DNA of 51,540 nucleotides from Opitutaceae bacterium (GTDB lineage: Bacteria; Verrucomicrobiota; Verrucomicrobiia; Opitutales; Opitutaceae), in contig JAEUHB010000103.1 in assembly GCA_016794665.1 (NCBI GenBank), positions 1-51,540 of the forward strand, in the 5' to 3' direction. A program made the translations under genes and the position numbers. Under the pieces are notes generated by a model. That model was not told the DNA's origin. It saw only the letters and a list, made by a program, of their open reading frames with translations, and searched no databases. Below are positions 1-8,676 of this stretch, piece by piece (position 1 is the stretch's first letter; each line of letters begins with the position of its first letter).

Positions 1-2
1 GT

Positions 3-1100
3 CCCTCCTCATTCCGGCTGACGCGGATCGCCCTTGCCAGCGCCGTCGTAGCCACGCTTTCGCTGACGGAAGCAGCGGCCCAGTCCAGCTATTCGGTCGT
101 GGTGCTCGCCAGCCCGGGTAATTTCGACCTGGCCTCCGATACCAACGCGGGCGTGACCGTGGGTTCGACCGCCTCCGGTCCGGCGGTGGCCGGCCGCGCG
201 GCCATGTGGGACGGCACAACCTTTTTGGATCTGCATCCGGGCGCGCTGCTCGGGTCGTTGACGGCGTCGCGGTCGAATGCCGTCGGCGTGGCCAACGGCC
301 TGCAAGTGGGCTCGGGGGCGGGACCGGCGACGGCGAACCGCGCGGTTGCGTTGGTCTGGCGTGGCTCGGCCGAGAGCGCGACGATTCTGAACCTGCCGTT
401 CGTGTATTACAGCGCGCAGGCGCTGGCGACCGATGGCGTTTCGGTCGTGGGCTCAGCGTATGGTTATGACCGCGATGGCACCTCGATCGACACGGGGCAT
501 GCCATGCTTTGGGATCTCGCCACGGGCACGGCCGTTGATCTCGGCAAGGGCGGCCAGGCCTTCGGGGTGGGGGGCGGCCAGCAAGTGGGTCATATCATCA
601 AGGGCTCCGCCACCGCGGCGTTGTGGCGGGGCACGGCAAAGTCGCTGGTGTCCTTGCACCCCAGGAACGCGACCTCGTCGACCGCGGCGGCGACCGATGG
701 CGTGCGCCAAGTCGGCAACGCCGGCTACGAGGTCCGCGTCCGCGCCGAAGCCGCCAACGGCAACCACAGCGCGATCTTCACCTACGCGACGGTCTGGTCC
801 GGCACGGCCGCCAGTGCGATCAACATTCATGATGGGCGCTTCCGTCATACCTACGCCCTGGGTGTTTCCGGTCCCTACATCGTCGGCTACGGCGCTGACC
901 AAGCGGCAATCGGCACCCCGGCCTACTTCCACGCCCTCGTTTGGGATGCCAACCTGATCGCCACCGACCTCAATGCGTTCCTGCCGGCCGGCTTCGTCGG
1001 CGCGACGGCCTATGCGGTCGATTCCTCCGGCTTTATCGCGGGGTATGCGATGAGCTCGACCGGCCAACGTCGTGCGGTGATCTGGATTCCGCGGTCCTGA
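3..1100 (+). CDS. Secreted HAF-type repeat (beta-propeller-like) protein, 5' end cut by window
   Basis: The reading frame is open from base 3, so the true start lies before the window; 365 residues are visible. The visible N-terminus reads as the end of a Sec signal peptide: an arginine-containing stretch, a hydrophobic core with small residues and an AAA-Q cleavage site at about residue 27. The mature part repeats a short unit about seven times. It contains an alanine-rich strand, W-x-G-T or W-D, a D-L/N-L turn and then a G-V-x-x-G-x-Q-V-G strand, with examples at bases 201-250, 348-400 and 501-545. This resembles the HAF extracellular repeat family, which is thought to form propeller-like surface proteins of unknown role. 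No catalytic motif and no C-terminal anchor is visible. A GTG at base 99 is possible but would discard the signal peptide. It is followed by a strong terminator, so it ends its transcription unit. Confidence 0.75.
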   Translation, partial: PSSFRLTRIALASAVVATLSLTEAAAQSSYSVVVLASPGNFDLASDTNAGVTVGSTASGPAVAGRAAMWDGTTFLDLHPGALLGSLTASRSNAVGVANGLQVGSGAGPATANRAVALVWRGSAESATILNLPFVYYSAQALATDGVSVVGSAYGYDRDGTSIDTGHAMLWDLATGTAVDLGKGGQAFGVGGGQQVGHIIKGSATAALWRGTAKSLVSLHPRNATSSTAAATDGVRQVGNAGYEVRVRAEAANGNHSAIFTYATVWSGTAASAINIHDGRFRHTYALGVSGPYIVGYGADQAAIGTPAYFHALVWDANLIATDLNAFLPAGFVGATAYAVDSSGFIAGYAMSSTGQRRAVIWIPRS

Positions 1101-1126
1101 TTTCAGGCGAACGACCCGGTTGTTTG

Positions 1127-1153
1127 GGCCCCGCGTTCCGCGGGGCCTTTTTT
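1127..1153 (+). terminator. Rho-independent terminator
   Basis: A perfect 9-base-pair GC-rich stem (arms 1127-1135 and 1139-1147) with a 3-base loop is followed directly by six T residues at 1148-1153. It lies 26 bases after the stop of the HAF-type gene and well before aspS, so it separates the two transcription units. Confidence 0.92.
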
Positions 1154-1274
1154 CGGCCGGCGCAGTGACGCCATCGGGTAACGTGCTGGCCGGTCGCGGC
1201 GGCGGCCGCAGAATTAGTGTTTGCCCCGGCTGCGCGCGTCGCACTTTCTGCTCCGTTTCTCCGCAAGCATCCTC

Positions 1275-3062
1275 ATGAAGCGCACCCATCACTGTGCCCA
1301 GCTCACTTCGGCCGACATCGGCGCGAGCGTCTCGCTCCTCGGCTGGGTGGACACGATCCGCGACCAAGGCGGCATCATCTTTGTCGATTTGCGCGATCGC
1401 AAAGGCGTCACCCAGATCCAGCTCGAGCCGCGCGACAATGCGAACCTCGCCGACCAACTGAAGCACCTCAAGACCGAGTCCGTCATCGGCATCGCCGGCA
1501 AGGTCGTGAAGCGTCCCGCCGGCACGGAGAACCGGAATCTTCCCACCGGCGAGGTCGAGGTCGTGGCCTCGTCGCTCGAGATCCACAATATTTCCGACAC
1601 CCCGCCGTTCCCGCTCGATGACGCCGGCGGCGACAAGGTCAACGAGGACCTCCGCCTCACCTACCGCTACCTCGACTTGCGCCGGCCGAAGATGCGGAAG
1701 AACCTTCACGTCCGCCACAAGGCCGCCAAGTCTATCCGCGATTACTTCGATTCGCAGGAGTTCATCGAGGTCGAGACGCCCGCGCTGTTCAAGAGCACAC
1801 CCGAGGGCGCGCGCGAATATCTCGTGCCGTCGCGCATCCACCCGGGGCAGTTTTACGCGCTCTCGCAGTCGCCGCAGCAGTTCAAGCAGATCCTCATGGT
1901 GGCCGGCGTGGAGAAGTATTTCCAGATCGCGCGCTGCTTCCGCGACGAGGACCTGCGCGCCGACCGCCAGATGGAGTTCACGCAGGTGGACGTCGAGGCG
2001 TCGTTCGTCACGCGCGAGGACATCTACGCGCTGTTCGAGGGCATGCTGAAGAAGCTCTGGAAGGACGTGCTAGGGACCGACATCCCGACGCCGTTCCCGC
2101 GCATGGCGTTTCACGACGCGATGAACCGCTACGGCGTGGACAAGCCCGATGTGCGTTTCGCCCTCGAGCTCGTCGACCTCTCCGCGACGTTCAAGGATTC
2201 GGCCTTCAAGGTGTTTCAATCCACCGTCGCGAGCGGCGGCGTGATCAAGGCGCTCAACGCGAAGGGCCTCGCCGACCTCACGCAGGGCGAACTCAAGAAC
2301 CTCGAGGAGATCGCAAAGTCCCTTGGCGCGAAGGGCCTCGCCTTCATCAAGGTCGAGGGCGGCGAATGGAAGTCGCCGATCGTGAAATTCTTTTCCGACG
2401 CCGAGAAGGCGGCGATCACGCAGCAGCTCGGCATCGCGGAAGGCGACATCGTCTTCTTCGCGGCGGCGCCGTGGGAGAAGGCGTGCGCAATCCTGGGCCG
2501 CCTGCGGCTCGAGGCGGCGCAGCTCCTCGTCAAACGCGGCAAGATGACGATCCGCCACGACGACTGGAAATTCCTCTGGGTGATCGATTTTCCGCTGATG
2601 AGCTACGATGAGGAGCGCCAAGGCTACGCGGCGACCCACCATCCGTTTACCGCGCCGGTCGCCGAGGACACGCACCTGCTCGACAGCGATCCGAAGAAGG
2701 TCCGCGGGCAGCACTATGACGTCGTGCTGAACGGCATGGAGCTCGGCGGCGGCTCAATCCGCATCCACCAGCCCGCGCTGCAGAAAAAGGTTTTCGAGGA
2801 CGTGCTGAAGATCCCGCAGGACGTGGTCGAGAGCCGCTTCGGCTACATGCTCAAGGCGTTTACCTACGGCGCGCCGCCCCACGGCGGCATCGCGTTCGGC
2901 CTCGACCGCATGTGCGCGCTGCTCTGCGGCACCACGAGCATCCGTGACGTGATTGCGTTTCCCAAGACGCAAAAAGGCCAGGACCTCATGGCGCAGAGCC
3001 CGACTCCGGTCACCGCGAAGCAGCTCAAGGAACTGCACATCGCGACCGTGGTGCCCGAGTGA
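1275..3062 (+). CDS. aspS: Aspartyl-tRNA synthetase
   Basis: A class IIb aminoacyl-tRNA synthetase that charges tRNA-Asp (and, in lineages with GatCAB, sometimes tRNA-Asn) with aspartate in the cytoplasm. The 595-residue length is normal for the bacterial type. In order it shows an N-terminal OB-fold anticodon-binding domain (about 1-110, with LLGWVDTIRDQGGIIFVDLRD), the class II core, a GAD insertion (about 295-415) typical of bacterial AspRS, and the C-terminal core. Motif 2 is near residues 222-235 (FRDEDLRADRQMEFTQ) and motif 3 near 537-548 (GIAFGLDRMCALL). The common proline in DRQPEFTQ is methionine here. I chose the ATG at 1275, where the homologous domain begins; an in-frame start at 1221 would add 18 unconserved residues. 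No Shine-Dalgarno precedes it. It appears monocistronic and converges on the next gene. Whether it is discriminating cannot be told from what I can see. Confidence 0.97.
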   Translation: MKRTHHCAQLTSADIGASVSLLGWVDTIRDQGGIIFVDLRDRKGVTQIQLEPRDNANLADQLKHLKTESVIGIAGKVVKRPAGTENRNLPTGEVEVVASSLEIHNISDTPPFPLDDAGGDKVNEDLRLTYRYLDLRRPKMRKNLHVRHKAAKSIRDYFDSQEFIEVETPALFKSTPEGAREYLVPSRIHPGQFYALSQSPQQFKQILMVAGVEKYFQIARCFRDEDLRADRQMEFTQVDVEASFVTREDIYALFEGMLKKLWKDVLGTDIPTPFPRMAFHDAMNRYGVDKPDVRFALELVDLSATFKDSAFKVFQSTVASGGVIKALNAKGLADLTQGELKNLEEIAKSLGAKGLAFIKVEGGEWKSPIVKFFSDAEKAAITQQLGIAEGDIVFFAAAPWEKACAILGRLRLEAAQLLVKRGKMTIRHDDWKFLWVIDFPLMSYDEERQGYAATHHPFTAPVAEDTHLLDSDPKKVRGQHYDVVLNGMELGGGSIRIHQPALQKKVFEDVLKIPQDVVESRFGYMLKAFTYGAPPHGGIAFGLDRMCALLCGTTSIRDVIAFPKTQKGQDLMAQSPTPVTAKQLKELHIATVVPE

Positions 3063-3111
3063 GGCGGGGTTCGGGCGACCGCGGCCCGCTTCACGCCCGC
3101 TCCGCCCGCGC

Positions 3112-5826
3112 TTACTGCGCAGGCGTGATTGAGAACGGAATCGCGACGCGCACGTTGACGGGTTTTCCGTTCACGGTCGCGGGCTTGAATTTCCACTTGG
3201 CAGCGGCTTCGACGCACAGCTTGCCGACGGCCGGATTCGGCGCCTTGACAAGCTGGATGTCGCGAGGATTGCCGTCGCGGTCGACCGTCAGCGCGATGTC
3301 GATTTGCATCGGGCCTTGGCCGCGTTGAAGCGGGATTTCGGGCTGCGGCGTGAGGATGGCGATGGGCCGCTCGTCCGCGTCGCTAAGCCGCACCAGGCGA
3401 TCCTCCGCCTCCAGCGTGTGTTCGATGTTGATGATCTGGCCCGGCTCGATGCGCGCCTCGACCGTCGCCGGGTCGTGGCCGGGCAGCGTGATTTCAAAGG
3501 TAACGGTGCCGGGGTTCTGTTCAAGCAATGTGAGCGGGGTGACGCCGAGGTTCTGGCCGGCGAGTGTGACCGCGGCGCCGGCGGGCGAGGTCGTGAGTTT
3601 CACGATGCCGGTGCGGAAAGCGCACGCGGCGCGAACGGTGGAGTCGCGGCCAATCGTCACGTTTTCGGTGTGCGCCTGCCAGCCCTCGCGGGTAAAGGTC
3701 ACGATGTAGTCGCCGGGCGCGATGTCGGAGAAGGTCACCGGCGTGCGGCCGGTGCGGACTCCGGAGACGTCCCCGGTGGGAGCGCTGGCGGGGCGCACCT
3801 CGTAGTTGGCGTCGCCGGGTTCGGAAGTGAGGATCAGCGTGCCGACGAGTCGGACCAGACGGACTTGGCCGGCGTCGGTGGTCTCGTTTTCCTTCACTTC
3901 AAGCTCCAGCCGCACCGGCTCGTGATGCTCGAGCGAGACGGTCACCGGGTAGCGGCCAAGTTTGAGATCGGTGAAGGTGGCCGGAGCGGTGCGCGGCGGC
4001 AGGTCGCCGACGGTGACGGTAGCGCCAACCGGGCTGCCGATCGTGATAGTGCCGCGAGCAGCGGCGAGGCGGGCTGCGGCTTGGATGCGCGCCTCGTTCT
4101 CTGCCTGTTGGCGAGCGGCCTCGGCCGCAGCCAGTTTCTGGGCGTGCTCGAGCTCGATTTTGCGGCGGGTCTCGGCCTCGATGCGGGCTTGCTCCTCGGC
4201 TTTGCGCTGGCGCTCCACCTCAGCGAGCCGCACGGACTCGATGCGCGCGAGTTCCGCAGCGATGCGAGTCTCCTCGTCGTGCTTCGCTTTCCACATGAGC
4301 GCGCCGGAAATCCCGAGGCCGACTACCAGTGCCGCGCCTATGATCCAGAGCAGGTTTCTTTTGCTGCGCGGTGTAGCCGGCGATTGGGCGGCCGCCGGTG
4401 CGGCCGTGTTTTTGGCCGGCGGGGGAGGCGTCGCAGCCTTGGCCGCGGCGGCGGCGATCATTGATTTCGCTGGAGCTGGCTCAGGCTGCTTCTTGGCCTG
4501 GTTCTTGGGAGCCGACGAAGTGGTTCCTTTCGCCGGATACGTGACGCTGGAGGTGCCCGCTGACCTCGCCGCGGGCGCGGCGACGGCCGCTGCGACGGAC
4601 TTTTCCGGCACCGGTGTCGCGGCCTTGGCGACGGGAACGGGCGCGGCGGGCTTGGGCTGGGGCACGGGCGCGGCTGGCTTCGATGCCGGGACGGTCTTCA
4701 CCGAGATGATGGCGGGCGAGGAAGTGGGCGCGGCTTTTGCGGCGTCGGGTGCTGCAGGTGCGGCCGCGGGAGTGCTGGCCGGCGCGGCAGTCGCCGTGGA
4801 TGGCGGGGGCGTCTTTTCGGCCGACGGGGAAGCGGGCGGTTGTCTGGATTCCTTGGAAGACAGCTGCCAGGGCGTGTGCCACGCGGCATTGAAACCGGCT
4901 GCACGAGAGGCGACGAGATTCAGGAAACCGGCCCACGCCGGCGTGGCCGTGGCTTCGAGATCGGAGCTGGCGAACGAGATGCCGCTGGCGGTGCACCACG
5001 CCCTGAGATCGGGTGCGAAGGGCGTAAGCTCGAGCGCGGTGGCGAGGGAGTTCGCGAGCCAGTGCTGCGCTGCAGGCAGGCCCGAGCAGGCGAGGACGGC
5101 GGGAGTGGCGCCGCGCAACGCAGCGAGCTCAGGTCGGAGCGTAGCGGCGAGACGAGCGGCGATTTTCGGGGCGGTTTCGGAGAAATCGTAGTCCGGGTTG
5201 AAGAGCAATTTTACCGCGGAACCGCGGAACTTCATGCCCAGCTCGGCCTGCACAGCTTCGGCGATCTCATCCAGACGCAGCGAAACGCCGCTGGCGGCGG
5301 TGGCGCCCCCGGACTCGATCAAGATGGCGTGGGAATACCGCTCGCCGATGTCGAAGAGGAGTGTCGGCATGGTGGCGAGCCGCGCGACTGCGCCGATCGC
5401 GTGATGGGTCGCAGAAGCGAGGTGGGTGGGCTTCAGGCCGAGCCCGGTGAGCGTTCCAATCGCCCCGCTGTGACTATCGGGGCTGGCCAATGCGACCAAC
5501 GAGGGGGAGCCGTCCGGGGTTGCGCCATCGCGCGCCCGTGTGGCTGCCGCCCAGGGAGTGGCGCCCGATGCGAAGAGGTTTGCCCCGCTCGCGTCGTCGG
5601 CCTTGCCGGTGAGCAGCCTGCGCTCCGCAGGTCGCAGCCCGGCGGTGAGTTCCCCGCCCGCGGACGTGATGGCGCGAACGGCCTCAGCCAGCGCCGCCGC
5701 ATTGACCAGCGGAATCTCCGCGAGGGCTTCAAGGCGGACGGTGCGACCGGTGGCGGCGCCGCGGGCGAGGAGGAGGGAGAAGTCGTTTAGCTCGGCAAAG
5801 CAAACGGGGCTCGTGGACGAGGACAT
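3112..5826 (-). CDS. PilM-like/coiled-coil/PEGA/TonB-C membrane fusion protein
   Basis: This 904-residue protein has an unusual domain order. Residues about 10-310 resemble an actin-like ATPase fold of the PilM type, with a phosphate-loop-like strand LLFDIGERYSHAILIESGG near 156-174 and a CSGLPAAQHWLANSL segment near 247-261. A Pro/Ala-rich linker covers about 320-490 and a single transmembrane helix about 491-514. A charged coiled coil (516-592) follows, then three PEGA domains (about 593-660, 662-735, 740-805) and a TonB C-terminal domain (about 838-904, containing VDRDGNPRDIQLVKAPN and AAKWKFKPA). The layout implies a cytoplasmic actin-like part and a periplasmic PEGA/TonB part. Start choice: ATG 5826 matches where the fold begins; in-frame starts at 5871 and 6006 add low-complexity residues. 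It is divergent from the pseudo-receiver gene. A role in trans-envelope coupling is inference. Confidence 0.75.
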   Translation of the reverse strand: MSSSTSPVCFAELNDFSLLLARGAATGRTVRLEALAEIPLVNAAALAEAVRAITSAGGELTAGLRPAERRLLTGKADDASGANLFASGATPWAAATRARDGATPDGSPSLVALASPDSHSGAIGTLTGLGLKPTHLASATHHAIGAVARLATMPTLLFDIGERYSHAILIESGGATAASGVSLRLDEIAEAVQAELGMKFRGSAVKLLFNPDYDFSETAPKIAARLAATLRPELAALRGATPAVLACSGLPAAQHWLANSLATALELTPFAPDLRAWCTASGISFASSDLEATATPAWAGFLNLVASRAAGFNAAWHTPWQLSSKESRQPPASPSAEKTPPPSTATAAPASTPAAAPAAPDAAKAAPTSSPAIISVKTVPASKPAAPVPQPKPAAPVPVAKAATPVPEKSVAAAVAAPAARSAGTSSVTYPAKGTTSSAPKNQAKKQPEPAPAKSMIAAAAAKAATPPPPAKNTAAPAAAQSPATPRSKRNLLWIIGAALVVGLGISGALMWKAKHDEETRIAAELARIESVRLAEVERQRKAEEQARIEAETRRKIELEHAQKLAAAEAARQQAENEARIQAAARLAAARGTITIGSPVGATVTVGDLPPRTAPATFTDLKLGRYPVTVSLEHHEPVRLELEVKENETTDAGQVRLVRLVGTLILTSEPGDANYEVRPASAPTGDVSGVRTGRTPVTFSDIAPGDYIVTFTREGWQAHTENVTIGRDSTVRAACAFRTGIVKLTTSPAGAAVTLAGQNLGVTPLTLLEQNPGTVTFEITLPGHDPATVEARIEPGQIINIEHTLEAEDRLVRLSDADERPIAILTPQPEIPLQRGQGPMQIDIALTVDRDGNPRDIQLVKAPNPAVGKLCVEAAAKWKFKPATVNGKPVNVRVAIPFSITPAQ

Positions 5827-6009
5827 ATGGGTGGTGTGGGAACTACGGAGACTGCCAGACAGAAACGACATCGACCGGGCGAAATCCAGAGGCCCGCGCG
5901 GCCGGGAAAGCGATTTACGCGTTGTTGATGCGCACGTGGCTTGATTGTGCGCTTGGACCTTCAGTTCATACGTAGCCGCCCGATTTGGGCGGACACGTCC
6001 TGTCAACGC

Positions 6010-8622
6010 ATGTCACCCCGAATCCTGATTGCCCGAAAACTGCCCGCGGGAGTCCATGCGCGCGCGGCGTTGATTGATGGCCGCGGCTTCTACTGGCGCG
6101 ACCTAGGTGGCCTGCCGGCGATCGAGGCGGCCGTGGCCGCCGAGCGTTTCGCCCTCGCCATTGTGGATCACCGCGGGGCGAAGGGTGATCCGATGGAATT
6201 TGTAGCCGCGCTTCGGTTACGCGAGCGCCAGACTCCGGTAATCCTGATCAGCGAGGCTCTGCCGATGGACGCCGTGGTGCGGGCCATCCGGATGGGCGTG
6301 AAGGATCTCTTTCATGCGCCGCTCAACCCGGCCGCGATTGCCGAGCGCCTGCATGCGATCCTCAAGCCGGAGCTGGGTCCGAAGCGGAGCGCGCGCGTCG
6401 AGGACTGGCGTGACGTGCTTGGCGAGTTGGCAAGCGCCGAACTCGCGCCGGCCACCGCCCCAGCGGCAGCGGCTCCGGCACAGGCAAGCCAAGGGCACGA
6501 GATTGCGGCCCTGCGCGAGGCCGCGGCGGCAGCGCAGGCGCGACAAGTTGAGCTCGAGCAAGAGGTGGCGCGCCTTTCGGCCGCCGTGGCGACGCGCCCT
6601 CCCTTGGCGAAGCCCGCCGGGGCCGGTCGCACAGCCTCCGGACTTCCGGTCGAATTCGACAAACTGGAGTCCGATCAGAAGTTGTTTTCCCAGCTCCTCG
6701 CGAAGGTAGAGACGGAACGTGCCAGCTCCAAGGTGACGGCCGCGCAACTCGCGGCCCGGGAGCAGGCGAATGCCGAGGAGCGCCGGGCCCTCGAAGAACA
6801 GGCGCGCCGCCTGGCCCAGGACCAGACGGAACTTAGCCGAGCGCGTGCGCATCACGAAAAGGCCGCCGGCGAGGTGAATGCGGCGGCAGAGAAGCTCGCC
6901 GCGGATCGCCGGCAGCTTGAGCAAGATCTTGCCGCGGCGAACCGTTCGCGCTCGGCGCAGGCCGAGGCCGAAGGGCGGCTCGCCAAAGCCGAGGCCGAAT
7001 TGGCCGCCCAAACGCAGGCGCTGGCCGCGAGGGAAAAAGCCCAGGCCGAAGCCGGAGCGCGGCTCGCCGCCGAGCAGGAGAAATCGGAATCGGAGCAACT
7101 GATGGCGCGCCAGGCGCAGGCGAAGCTCGCTCAGGATCGCGAGGCCCTGGCCAAGGCGCAGTCCGATTTTCGCAAGCAAACGGAACGCGTTGATCAGATT
7201 GAGGCGGACCTTGCGGCGCGCGCGCAGGCGATGGCCGCGAGGGAAAAAACCATCGCCGCAGACCACGAGAAAATTGCCAACGACCGCCGCGGCATTGAGG
7301 AAACCCAGGTTCGGATTGCGGCCGAGCGCGCGGAGATCGAAAAGGCCCGCGGCGCCTTGAAGGAAGCCGATGCGGTGGCGGCGAAACTTGAGGCCGAGCA
7401 GCGGACGCTGCGGCAGGCGCAGGAAAAACTAGGGCACGAGCGCACGGCCTGGGAAAAGGCCACCGCGGCCCAACGCGCCGAGGTGGCGCAGGCGAAAGCG
7501 CAGCTGGTATCCGCTCGGCTCGCTCTCGAGACCGATCAGGCGGGCCTCAAGCACGCCCTTGACGAGGCCGCGTCCGATCGGGCCGAACTCGATTCCCTTG
7601 CGGCGCGGCTTGACGCCGAGGAGGTCAGCCTTGCGGAGCGACAGGCTGCGGTGAAAGAATCTGAATCCGAATTACGGGCGCTCACGGCCAAAGCGCGTGA
7701 GGAGATGGAGACGGGCAGGGCCGAGCTTGAGAGTGGACAGATGACCTTGAGGCAGGCTGAAGGTCGGCTCGCGCAGGAGCGTGAAGCGCTCGCGAAGGGC
7801 CAGGCGGCGCTGAAGGACAGCCGCGCACAGCTGGCGCGTCAGGAGCAAGAACTTGCCGCCCGGGCCCAGACAATCGCCACCCAAGAAAAGCAACACAGTG
7901 AGGCCGCAATGCGCCTCGCTGCCGAACGCAAAGAGCTGGCCACGGCGCAGGAGGCCCTGAAGCCCGCGCAGGCCAAGCTCGCGCAGGAGCGCGCGACATT
8001 GGATAAGGCGCAGGCCGAGCACAAGGAAGTCGCCGCCCGCGCGCAGGCCCTGCTCGCCAAGGAGCGATCGCAAGCTGAGATCGCCGCCCGCCTCACGGCG
8101 CTGGAGGAGAAGTTGGAATCGGAGCAGCAGCTCGTGAAGCAGGGGCAGGCCAAGCTCAACCGCGATACCGCCGCGCTTTCAGCCGCCCAGACTGCGGCCG
8201 AGAAGACTCGCGCCGAGTCGGCCGCCAGCCTTGCCGCAGATCAGGCGAAGCTGGCCGCCGCGCAGAGGGCCCACGGGGAGGCTGTGGCGAAGTTTGAGCG
8301 CGAGCACGCCGCCGCGAAGGCCGCCGCCGAGAAATTTGTCGCGCAGCAGACGGAGTTCCAAGCCGCCCGGGCCGAACTCGACCGGCAGCGCAAGGAACTC
8401 GCCGCCAAGGAGGCGGAGCTGCAAGACCTCGAAGTCCAGGCGCTCGCCGCCGCGGCGCAGAGGAAGAAGGCCGAGGGGCAGCTCGCCTCGGAGCGCGCCG
8501 CCCTCACGGTCCAGCGCGCCGAGATTGAGAGCGAGGCCGAGGAACTTGCAGGCCGGTGCCGGCAGTTCGAGCTGAAGCAAGAACAGCTCCGCGAGCAGAT
8601 GCGGCAGTTGCTGGCGTCCTGA
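6010..8622 (+). CDS. Pseudo-receiver domain protein with very long coiled coil
   Basis: This is an 870-residue protein. Residues about 3-118 fold like a response-regulator receiver: ILIARK strand, FALAIVDHRGA strand with the candidate phospho-acceptor Asp, TPVILISE strand, and VRAIRMGVKDLFHAPL. The usual acidic pair after the first strand is missing (ARK) and the conserved Lys of the K-P motif is Ala (HAP), so phosphorylation is doubtful and it is best called a pseudo-receiver. From about residue 160 to the end it is almost pure Ala/Glu/Lys/Gln/Arg heptads. These include a recurring unit E-x-x-Q-x-x-x-x-Q-A-x-x-K-L-x-x-(D/E)-R, seen near bases 7090, 7395, 7735, 7940 and 8120. No membrane segment or C-terminal domain is visible. 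I took ATG 6010; a TTG at 5941 would add 23 residues. Divergent from the PilM-like gene, with a 183-base shared control region. A scaffold or polar-organiser role is inference only. Confidence 0.75.
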   Translation: MSPRILIARKLPAGVHARAALIDGRGFYWRDLGGLPAIEAAVAAERFALAIVDHRGAKGDPMEFVAALRLRERQTPVILISEALPMDAVVRAIRMGVKDLFHAPLNPAAIAERLHAILKPELGPKRSARVEDWRDVLGELASAELAPATAPAAAAPAQASQGHEIAALREAAAAAQARQVELEQEVARLSAAVATRPPLAKPAGAGRTASGLPVEFDKLESDQKLFSQLLAKVETERASSKVTAAQLAAREQANAEERRALEEQARRLAQDQTELSRARAHHEKAAGEVNAAAEKLAADRRQLEQDLAAANRSRSAQAEAEGRLAKAEAELAAQTQALAAREKAQAEAGARLAAEQEKSESEQLMARQAQAKLAQDREALAKAQSDFRKQTERVDQIEADLAARAQAMAAREKTIAADHEKIANDRRGIEETQVRIAAERAEIEKARGALKEADAVAAKLEAEQRTLRQAQEKLGHERTAWEKATAAQRAEVAQAKAQLVSARLALETDQAGLKHALDEAASDRAELDSLAARLDAEEVSLAERQAAVKESESELRALTAKAREEMETGRAELESGQMTLRQAEGRLAQEREALAKGQAALKDSRAQLARQEQELAARAQTIATQEKQHSEAAMRLAAERKELATAQEALKPAQAKLAQERATLDKAQAEHKEVAARAQALLAKERSQAEIAARLTALEEKLESEQQLVKQGQAKLNRDTAALSAAQTAAEKTRAESAASLAADQAKLAAAQRAHGEAVAKFEREHAAAKAAAEKFVAQQTEFQAARAELDRQRKELAAKEAELQDLEVQALAAAAQRKKAEGQLASERAALTVQRAEIESEAEELAGRCRQFELKQEQLREQMRQLLAS

Positions 8623-8676
8623 GGACCGCCGCGATTGCCGCTTGCGGGGCGCGTGGCGTTTGGCCGTCATGCCGGG

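Noticed and set aside
453..1841. 462-codon minus-strand frame spanning the HAF gene, terminator and aspS
   Set aside because: It runs through a strong terminator and two supported genes and shows no domain.
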